Origin: CAJQQY01 sp964564545
GTDB lineage: Bacteria > Bacteroidota > Bacteroidia > Chitinophagales > Saprospiraceae
Direction of reading: 5' to 3'
Length of the DNA: 64,000 nucleotides
Assembly: GCA_964564545.1 (NCBI GenBank)
Contig: CAZMBP010000125.1
Location: 1-64,000 of the forward strand
Both the position numbers and the translations under genes were made by a program. The notes below the pieces were generated by a model, which ran no database searches, was not told the DNA's origin, and saw only the letters and a program-made list of their open reading frames with translations. This document shows, in pieces, positions 58,277 through 64,000 of the stretch (positions are counted from its first letter, which is position 1; the number at the start of each line of letters is the position of its first letter).

Positions 58277-59959
58277 ATGAAAAAAATCTACTTATTTCTC
58301 ACACTCTTCTTTTTTACATTTCAAAGATCAAATGCTCAGTTGAGTTTAGAAGTGTATAATATTTTCCAAAATAAATGCATGTCTTGTCATAGCAATGCAG
58401 ATCAACAAGGTGGTTTGGACTTGGAAGGTTCTGGCGCCAATATCGCATTGAAAGCACTTGATGTATACAATAATATTGTTGGAAAAACACCCAACACAAA
58501 TACTCATGCGATAGCAGAAGGCTACCAGTACATTTATAAAGGTCGTCCAGATTTGAGTTATTTATTTCGAAAAATAAATGGAACATTCGAGCCTTCAGTC
58601 GTACTTGATTCAAATGTGGAAGGAGATCAAATGCCTGTGTATCAACCTGAGTTAACTAATGTTGAAAAAGAATTAATTCGCCAATGGATACTTCTAGGAG
58701 CACCTCTTCAAAATACTGATGCTAAAGTTCCAATTGACTATGTAAATCAAATTCCAACATTGGTAGACGAATATTATAATGGAAATGGATTAGCAAGTTT
58801 TCCAAATGGAGCACCTGCTGCGCCAGATCCATCAGAAGGATTTCAAGTTAAAATGGGCCCCTTTTATTTGAATCCAGCAGGACAGAATTTTTCAGAAATG
58901 GAGTTGTTTCAAAAGTATGCATTGGATCTTCCTGCTGATATAGATGTGACTCGAATTGACATGAAAATTTCCACTTCATCACATCATCTTATTATTTACG
59001 ATTTTCCTTCTGTTGGAGCTGCTAATAATATTGATGCTGGTTTTCGAATTGATCCAGATCATTCATCGATTAGTTTGACCGCTGCGATTCAGGAAGCGAC
59101 GGATTTGAAATTACCCGAAGGGACTGCATTCATTTGGGATAATGATATTGTTTTGGATTTGAATTCACATTACATTAATTATGATGCATCGAATACATAT
59201 CAAGCAGAGGTTTACATTAATGTCTACACCCAACCTGCTGGTACAGCCATTCAAGAAATGAAAACTGACCTTAAATTAAAGGATGATATTTATATTCCAA
59301 ATAATGGGAATCAATATGATTTTGATAAGTCAGAACTTGGACCAGGAACTCGATATGTTTGGGGACTGATGGGACATACTCACCAATGGGGAACTGATTA
59401 TAAAATGTATCTACGAAATCCAAATGGAACAAAGGGTGAATTGATTTATGATGCGTCTTGCTCTTTGGATGGAGCTCCCGGATGTGTTGCACCGTTTTTT
59501 GATTACCAACATATTCCAATTCGATATTTCGATAATTTATATGCTCTGCCTATGAATCCAGGATTTATTCACTCAGCAAGTTATGTCAATAATGGACCGA
59601 ACGACGTCTGGTTTGGGCCAACGTCTGATGATGAAATGATGGTTATGGTAATGATGTATACAACAGATACAACTGGACTGAATTTTTCTACAAGTATAGA
59701 AAATATTGATGACCTTAAGCAAGAGGTTCAAGTTTTTCCAAATCCGATGTATGACGAAGCAACAGTAGTTTTAACGGATGGAATGACGGATGTTCGCTTT
59801 TCACTTTTTAATGCCATGGGACAAGAAGTAAAACGAATGGAAAGTATTTCTAACAATACTTTCACATTTCAAAAAGGCAATCTTCCAAAGGGTATTTATT
59901 TCTTCCAAGTTGAAGATGAAAGTGGGAAATATGCTACGGGAAAAATTTCGATAGAATAG
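58277..59959 (+). CDS. Cytochrome c-like plus copper type II monooxygenase-like T9SS protein
   Basis: A 560-residue exported protein. Signal peptide 1-20 (ending SNA). A short cytochrome c-like domain follows with the haem motif CMSCH at 34-38 and a later QMPVYQPELT methionine. From about 190 to 465 the sequence resembles the copper type II ascorbate-dependent monooxygenase fold: a His-His pair in ISTSSHHLIIYDF (about 233), GHTHQWG (about 365) and a methionine cluster DDEMMVMVMMY (about 455), which are the usual copper ligands. A type A sorting domain ends it (VQVFPNPMYDEATVVL ... GIYFFQV). Such fusions are seen in Bacteroidota and Planctomycetota; substrate unknown. Confidence 0.85.
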   Translation: MKKIYLFLTLFFFTFQRSNAQLSLEVYNIFQNKCMSCHSNADQQGGLDLEGSGANIALKALDVYNNIVGKTPNTNTHAIAEGYQYIYKGRPDLSYLFRKINGTFEPSVVLDSNVEGDQMPVYQPELTNVEKELIRQWILLGAPLQNTDAKVPIDYVNQIPTLVDEYYNGNGLASFPNGAPAAPDPSEGFQVKMGPFYLNPAGQNFSEMELFQKYALDLPADIDVTRIDMKISTSSHHLIIYDFPSVGAANNIDAGFRIDPDHSSISLTAAIQEATDLKLPEGTAFIWDNDIVLDLNSHYINYDASNTYQAEVYINVYTQPAGTAIQEMKTDLKLKDDIYIPNNGNQYDFDKSELGPGTRYVWGLMGHTHQWGTDYKMYLRNPNGTKGELIYDASCSLDGAPGCVAPFFDYQHIPIRYFDNLYALPMNPGFIHSASYVNNGPNDVWFGPTSDDEMMVMVMMYTTDTTGLNFSTSIENIDDLKQEVQVFPNPMYDEATVVLTDGMTDVRFSLFNAMGQEVKRMESISNNTFTFQKGNLPKGIYFFQVEDESGKYATGKISIE

Positions 59960-59971
59960 AGCCGTTGCACG

Positions 59972-60017
59972 TTGGACGTTTCTCCTGAAGATGTTGAACT
60001 AGAACGTCCAACATCTT
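59972..60017. repeat. Overlapping, mutually exclusive hairpins after the copper protein gene
   Basis: Stem 1: TTGGACGTT (59972-59980) with AACGTCCAA (60003-60011). Stem 2: AAGATGTTG (59988-59996) with CAACATCTT (60009-60017). The two share bases 60009-60011 and cross, so they form alternatives or a pseudoknot. GTTGCACGTTGGACGTT resembles the arm words of the 42.5 kb repeat. Confidence 0.6.
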
Positions 60018-60030
60018 TTGTTAAAAAAGT

Positions 60031-60067
60031 AAAGAACCAATTCATGAAATGAATTGGTTCTTTTTTT
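60031..60067. terminator. Strong bidirectional terminator
   Basis: A perfect 15-bp stem AAAGAACCAATTCAT / ATGAATTGGTTCTTT with the loop GAA and a run of T to 60067, between the copper protein gene and the reverse-strand gene at 60113. Confidence 0.9.
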
Positions 60068-60112
60068 GAGACCTAAATGTGGAGGAAAATAATTTATTGA
60101 AACATCCTAATT

Positions 60113-60466
60113 TTACAGCGATGTTTGTCGAATTCCGAGATTATTCCATAACTCTTTTTGAAAATCTGCCATTGGAAAAGCTTCATAATTATTATAAAGT
60201 TTGACCATAGCATCAATGGATAAATCGGCTGAGTGTTTTTTGAGTAATAATAATTTTTCAATAGTGTCTTCACATTCTTGAATTACTCGATGAGCTTGTC
60301 GATTTTGCTGGGTAACGCTTTTGTAAAAATCAATAGCCTCTTTAAGCGTTGGCGAAATATTTTCTTCGTTGACGATCGTTTCTTTGTTAAGCATCAATCG
60401 AAGTTGTAGTGTTTCTAATGTATCGCCTATCTTTACAAGCATACCCTTCTTCAAATTTTCAATCAT
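60113..60466 (-). CDS. Small cytoplasmic helical protein, unknown
   Basis: A 117-residue soluble protein without known domains. It begins with a short SH3-like or strand segment (MIENLKKGMLVKIGDTLETL) and is then mostly helical with a probable coiled coil (IDFYKSVTQQNRQAHRVIQE). A promoter box TACTTTTG lies 93 nt upstream with a TTG at proper spacing, and its leader contains a hairpin. I do not recognise the family. A single gene with its own promoter and a strong terminator, which supports it being real. Confidence 0.65.
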   Translation of the reverse strand: MIENLKKGMLVKIGDTLETLQLRLMLNKETIVNEENISPTLKEAIDFYKSVTQQNRQAHRVIQECEDTIEKLLLLKKHSADLSIDAMVKLYNNYEAFPMADFQKELWNNLGIRQTSL

Positions 60467-60494
60467 ACAGGGGGTAAATTTTTGTCATTTAAAT

Positions 60495-60519
60495 CTTTCG
60501 ATTTCCTTTTAATCGAAAG
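60495..60519 (-). promoter_or_regulatory. Leader hairpin upstream of the 117-residue protein
   Basis: A perfect 9-bp stem CTTTCGATT / AATCGAAAG with a 7-nt loop lies in the 5' leader of the reverse-strand gene, about 30 nt before its ATG. On the forward strand it is followed by eight A, not T, so it is not a forward terminator. Confidence 0.45.
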
Positions 60520-60558
60520 GTGAAAAAAAAATCGTGTGACAGGCCTTCCTTTTTTTGA

Positions 60559-60566
60559 CAAAAGTA
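60559..60566 (-). promoter_or_regulatory. -7 promoter box for the 117-residue protein gene
   Basis: TACTTTTG on the reverse strand matches TAnnTTTG. A TTG about 21 nt further upstream (reverse sense) fits the -33 position. Confidence 0.6.
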
Positions 60567-60997
60567 GAAAACTTGATTTTCTCAGATCAAGCTTCCTCTT
60601 TTATCTTTTTTAACAAACGGTTTTGGAATGGCTCTTCCTTTATAAAATAGTGTATAAGAAAGAATACTTTCTTCATTGTGTGAAGGGATATCTTCATTGT
60701 AGTATGTCGGAAAGGTAAAATTGCAGCTTAGTTTTTTTTTATAAAAAACGTAGTATTTGTGACAATGGTTTTGAAGATAAAGTGGATGGGGTGAAATAAT
60801 ATTTATTGAAATGGAGTGTGTAAAATGCTGTAAAACAGCCAAATATGTAATTAGTTGGCTTGTAATGGTAACTATTTCTTGCAGGGAATTATACTGAGTT
60901 TCTTCGAAAAGTGACTAAAATCGCTTGATGATTGAGTTGAAACAGTTGAGAGTATTTCTGTATTTGTAATTTTAAAAAGTCAGCGTCTAAAAACGAA
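60567..60997. other. Non-coding gap upstream of the 117-residue protein gene
   Basis: A reverse-strand open frame at 60582-60842 would overlap the promoter region and has a composition (many H, Y, S, I) unlike the neighbours, so no gene is called. Nothing else was recognised. Confidence 0.45.
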
Positions 60998-61369
60998 TTA
61001 AGCTCCCGGATGAGGAAATGAATCACTTTCATCTTCATTAATTCGCACATGCATACATTTAAAATCTTTTTCTACTAAAATTCGCACTTGATCATTTTCT
61101 GTAGTTGAATCTAAATGTTCTAGGCCGACGAGTTGAGATTCTATCCAGACTTTTGCTAAGTCTTTTGGAACAAAAACGGTAAGCGTATTATCTAGAAATT
61201 CGCATTTTAATTTTTTCACATCTGAAGTTTCTAACGCATAAATTAGTCGACCACCTGCAGCTGCACCAAACTGAATACTATTTTCTACTCGTCCTTTTTC
61301 TTCAAATTCTTTTACGTTCTGTTGACTCAATCGCAATCGGATAGAGTTCCCTCTAATTCTTAATTTCAT
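60998..61369 (-). CDS. DUF7009-like small protein
   Basis: A 123-residue soluble protein. It starts MKLRIRGNSIRLRLSQQNVK then EFEEKGRVENSIQFG, a pattern I recall from the Bacteroidota DUF7009 family. Three or four beta strands (LIYALE; KCEFLDNTLTVFVPKDLAKV; VRILVEKDFKCMHVR) suggest a small beta-rich fold. It ends in an acidic segment with a histidine (SDSFPHPGA). Function is unknown. A TAACTTTG promoter box lies 17 nt upstream. Single gene, divergent from the lipoprotein at 61475. Confidence 0.75.
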   Translation of the reverse strand: MKLRIRGNSIRLRLSQQNVKEFEEKGRVENSIQFGAAAGGRLIYALETSDVKKLKCEFLDNTLTVFVPKDLAKVWIESQLVGLEHLDSTTENDQVRILVEKDFKCMHVRINEDESDSFPHPGA

Positions 61370-61385
61370 ATGTTTTTGTTTTTTT

Positions 61386-61393
61386 CAAAGTTA
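61386..61393 (-). promoter_or_regulatory. -7 promoter box for the DUF7009-like gene
   Basis: TAACTTTG on the reverse strand, 17 nt before the ATG at 61369. Confidence 0.55.
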
Positions 61394-61474
61394 GAAAAAT
61401 AGCTGGAAGGAAATATAAAAATTAGATTGATATATTTTAAATTTGAATCCTAATATTACTTTAAAATATATTTT

Positions 61475-63172
61475 ATGAAACGCTCCTTTTTACTCTCCAT
61501 CCTGTTACTTTCTATTTTTTCATCTCTTTCTTGTCAAGATAAAAATGCTTTAATGAAAATAAATTATCAAGGCAAGACATACACTCAAGAAGAATTAGAC
61601 CCAATTTTAGAAAAAGCAAGAAATGCTTTTGATCAAAAATTACTTCAAGATCAAGATTATTATAAAATAGTTAAAGTGACTGATCCTATTGTTATTTCTA
61701 AATATAAACAAGAGAAATCAACTTTTTTTAATAGAAACGAAATTGTTTTTTCTTCAACCTACAAAAAAGGTGATCGAAATCATTATTCGGAATTCAAAGA
61801 CTTTTTATGGGAGAATATTTGTATAAAAAAATATACTGATGAATCAGTTATTTCTTTTTATCAGAAGTTAGATCGGAACTATAAATATATAATGCTCCAT
61901 TCAGCGGCATTTAGTGGAGGATATTGTAATCGAATTAAAAACTCTAAAAGGCTTCAAGGTTTTTTTTTAGCTGAGATGAGGGAAATGAATTATACACTAG
62001 ATGAAAAAAGAAATAAGAGGACGTATTCAGAATTAGATTTTATGATTTCATATAAAATGCCTGGTTATAGAGAAGAACTAAATAAGCATCTTCATGTAAA
62101 TGATCTAAATAGTGATAAGTTTTCTTCGGTAGATGATTATTTAATAATACTTTTTGACGATGGATACGAAGAGGAATCTTTTGAGCACTTTCAATTCATT
62201 GTAAAAGAATTTGAGTATGAAATAAAAAAAGGTAATAAGCCTAATACCTTACGAGCATTATTGATGAATAAAGAAATGCTATCTCGATTTTATTATTCAT
62301 CAGATACTATCTTGGGAAAAAAGACAATTGAATTTTCATTATTATGTTGTGAAGATCTTTTTAAAGGGACTTATGCATTCTATAGTATTCTTGAATCTTT
62401 ATGGAAAACTGATTTACTAACTGAAGAACAAAGGAATAAGATAGTTGAGCTTATGATTGAGCATAGAGATTTTTTAGAAAATATAGGGCAATCAGATTCT
62501 CAAAAGGCACTAGAATACCTAGTATTTCGTGAATTCTATGATTTAGATACTTTGGAAAATAAATTTAATTATTCAAAGAAAGAGATTGATTATATCAAAA
62601 GGTATAGAGCATATATTAAATCTAATGTTGTAGATTTAGCTCAAATAAAAAATGATTTAATTTTATTTGACTTATATAATGAGGATTTTAAATTTAATTT
62701 ATTCAAGGCAAAAACGGTTGGATTCTATCTTGGGGTAAAGCCAGTATTTAGTGGAGATTTAGTACGGAAGATGATGAAAATTAAAGAGAGGTTTTTATAT
62801 AATGATGTTCCTCCTACAAAATTTGAAAAAAAATTTGAAAAAGAATATAGAGACGTTTTGGAAAAAGTCTCGAATATATCTGATATAAGTATTTTGGAAC
62901 AAAAAGATAGTCTTAACAATAGAACTATTTCTTTTATTGTAGATGATAATTTAATGTTCCAATCTAAATTTCAAGAGGGATCTTTTTACGGAGCAGAAAA
63001 TCAATTTCTACCAACTTTTCTCCATTTGATATTGAAGGAGAAGGAGAAAGTGGAGAGGTTGAATTCAGTTCGAGCGGATATAGATATTCGGTTAATGTTA
63101 GATCCAGGAATATTCTTAATTTTGAATGAAAAATATAAAATTGGATCGGATATAGATTTCAATTTCTTCTAA
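61475..63172 (+). CDS. Large lipoprotein of unknown function
   Basis: A 565-residue protein with a lipoprotein signal (MKRSFLLSILLLSIFSSLSC, cysteine at 20). The mature part begins with INYQGKTYTQEELDPILEKA, then a long, mostly helical, K/E/F/Y-rich region without recognisable domains, and closes with a beta-like DIRLMLDPGIFLILNEKYKI. No catalytic motif is visible. It is more AT-rich than most neighbours and has no T9SS domain, so it may be lineage-specific or transferred. It is followed by a very strong terminator. Confidence 0.7.
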   Translation: MKRSFLLSILLLSIFSSLSCQDKNALMKINYQGKTYTQEELDPILEKARNAFDQKLLQDQDYYKIVKVTDPIVISKYKQEKSTFFNRNEIVFSSTYKKGDRNHYSEFKDFLWENICIKKYTDESVISFYQKLDRNYKYIMLHSAAFSGGYCNRIKNSKRLQGFFLAEMREMNYTLDEKRNKRTYSELDFMISYKMPGYREELNKHLHVNDLNSDKFSSVDDYLIILFDDGYEEESFEHFQFIVKEFEYEIKKGNKPNTLRALLMNKEMLSRFYYSSDTILGKKTIEFSLLCCEDLFKGTYAFYSILESLWKTDLLTEEQRNKIVELMIEHRDFLENIGQSDSQKALEYLVFREFYDLDTLENKFNYSKKEIDYIKRYRAYIKSNVVDLAQIKNDLILFDLYNEDFKFNLFKAKTVGFYLGVKPVFSGDLVRKMMKIKERFLYNDVPPTKFEKKFEKEYRDVLEKVSNISDISILEQKDSLNNRTISFIVDDNLMFQSKFQEGSFYGAENQFLPTFLHLILKEKEKVERLNSVRADIDIRLMLDPGIFLILNEKYKIGSDIDFNFF

Positions 63173-63202
63173 AAAATCCTATTCTTAAATTAATAATTAT
63201 TG

Positions 63203-63258
63203 ACATAAAAATAAAGCCTGAATTTTTCATATGGAAAATTCAGGCTTTATTTTTATGT
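63203..63258. terminator. Very long bidirectional terminator
   Basis: A stem of about 26 bp (ACATAAAAATAAAGCCTGAA then TTTTTC, paired with its complement ending TTTTTATGT) with the 4-nt loop ATAT and one mismatch. It lies between the convergent lipoprotein and P-domain protein genes. Confidence 0.88.
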
Positions 63259-63268
63259 TAAAAAAAAC

Positions 63269-64000
63269 TTACCGCTGGATCGTAACTCGCTCCGTCATCA
63301 TCTGTCCTTCCGTTCTAACTTGAACAAAATAAATTCCATTCGCCAAACGACTTGTTTGCATCTGAATTAAATCTTGTGAATTTTTAACCATTTTCTCTGC
63401 CAACAATTTTCCTTGAACGCTAAATATGCGAACAATGATTTCCTCATTAACTGGTTTTGTAAAACCAATATTGATTAGGTCATTAGCAGGATTTGGGAAA
63501 ATAGAAATCTCATTTTGCTCTACTAGATCTTCTGTAGAGATTACCACATCAGGATCAATAACAATATTGAATTGAGGAGTGGCAATCAATCCACCTTCGG
63601 TATCATCTACCACAAATGTGAAACTATCTTCCGTAGAAGCACCTCCATCATGAGTGTATCGAATATTTCCAGCACTAGATGAATTTTGAGTGAATTTATC
63701 ACCTACTTCTAACTCATCAGTTAGGAAATATAATTTTCCATTTTCAGGAAGTGTGACAATGGTATAAATGATTTCCTCTGGTCCATTATTAGGATCTTCG
63801 GTCAATAAAAATTCTTCATCGATTGGTCGAGTGAATCCAGGAGGAAGAGGCATCGTTTCATTTTTAATTAATTCTGGTGGACTCAAGTTAGCTTCTGAAC
63901 AAATCTGCAAAGTCCATTCATTTAACTTTCCTCCATTCCCTGCGGTATTCGATACTTCAACTTGAAGTTTCCAATCACCAAGTGAACTTGTATTATCAAA
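63269..64000 (-). CDS. T9SS-secreted P-domain protein, 3' part
   Basis: The reading frame stays open to the window edge, so the 5' end lies outside; at least 243 codons are visible. The first visible part (reverse sense) FDNTSSLGDWKLQVEVSNTA then GNGGKLNEWTLQICSE is the end of a proprotein convertase P domain. Next comes a cadherin-like/bacterial Ig repeat (YTIVTLPENGKLYFL ... IRYTHDGGASTEDSFTFVVDD). The final 80 residues are a type A sorting domain (ISIFPNPANDLINIGF ... LANGIYFVQVRTEG). P domains usually follow a subtilisin- or reprolysin-type protease or sit in large adhesins; the missing part decides which. A TTG codon at 63910 is internal, not the start. Confidence 0.88.
   Translation of the reverse strand, partial: FDNTSSLGDWKLQVEVSNTAGNGGKLNEWTLQICSEANLSPPELIKNETMPLPPGFTRPIDEEFLLTEDPNNGPEEIIYTIVTLPENGKLYFLTDELEVGDKFTQNSSSAGNIRYTHDGGASTEDSFTFVVDDTEGGLIATPQFNIVIDPDVVISTEDLVEQNEISIFPNPANDLINIGFTKPVNEEIIVRIFSVQGKLLAEKMVKNSQDLIQMQTSRLANGIYFVQVRTEGQMMTERVTIQR

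Noticed and set aside
60582..60842. Reverse-strand open frame of 86 codons
   Set aside because: It begins far from any promoter box and overlaps the promoter of the gene at 60466. Its composition (H, Y, S, I-rich, no domain) is unlike neighbouring genes.
1..64000. CRISPR arrays, tRNA or rRNA genes, insertion-sequence transposases
   Set aside because: None seen. The inverted repeats have no regular spacer-repeat order and no transposase gene lies beside them.

Overview
The window is AT-rich chromosomal DNA from a member of the Bacteroidota, most likely a Saprospiraceae/Lewinella-like free-living marine or sludge lineage. The reasons are: type IX secretion (T9SS) C-terminal sorting domains of both type A and type B; the bamD-rpoZ-coaBC-porD gene block; GLPGLI/DUF4412-like, DUF5777, DUF4835 and DUF2461 families; many promoters of the Bacteroidota form TAnnTTTG; few clear Shine-Dalgarno sequences; and a 494-residue protein of a family I associate with Saprospiria. 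The lineage is inferred from gene content, since no rRNA or tRNA gene is visible.

Layout. 1-3.4 kb: the tail of a cytochrome c peroxidase-like gene, mnmE, two tandem secreted phage-tail-collar-fold proteins, rpsT. 3.8-9.1 kb: sucA, then a reverse-strand respiratory-type operon (small CX4CH lipoprotein, DUF5777 barrel, di-haem cytochrome c). 9.5-15.9 kb: bacilliredoxin, pdxH, a 1014-residue T9SS type B adhesin-like protein, a 0.8 kb non-coding stretch with a duplicated hairpin module, and a secreted unknown. 16.1-24.4 kb: a long reverse-strand block with an MsbA-like ABC transporter, porD, coaBC, rpoZ, bamD, a DUF4412-like protein, MscS and an LpxL-like acyltransferase. 24.5-31.2 kb: Tat-exported asparaginase, NarL-type regulator, AAA+/TPR ATPase, SDR, the 494-residue protein, and a 37-codon Gly-Gly-leader peptide gene with its own terminator. 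31.5-37.2 kb: gamma-glutamyltransferase and the oxidative pentose phosphate genes gnd / zwf-pgl. 37.5-39.3 kb: an H-NOX sensor overlapping its HNOBA-histidine kinase. 39.5-52.4 kb: gcvP, hldD, a phosphopantetheinyl transferase, WD40, dcd, TfoX-like, DUF2461, BI-1, a PqqB-like lipoprotein and unknowns. 52.6-64 kb: a large GH81 beta-1,3-glucanase with CBMs, an FMN-dependent lactate dehydrogenase-type enzyme, a cytochrome c/copper monooxygenase-like T9SS protein, unknowns, and the 3' part of a P-domain T9SS protein.

The most unusual feature is what lies between the genes. At least a dozen intergenic gaps are filled by long imperfect inverted repeats whose arms (about 18-50 nt) belong to different sequence families. 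Two families recur in the window as composite elements with a second perfect hairpin nested inside (CCCCCAGCCCC family at 6.6 and 26.8 kb; CACGTAGTGG family at 9.9 and 44.8 kb), and one recurs as a simple hairpin (TTAACGGTGAATG family at 17.9 and 43.5 kb). Many arm mismatches are G-U compatible. The elements often start exactly at stop codons. Together with the hairpin modules at 14.5 and 15.0 kb and the small peptide gene at 31.1 kb, these are the best candidates for undescribed biology here.
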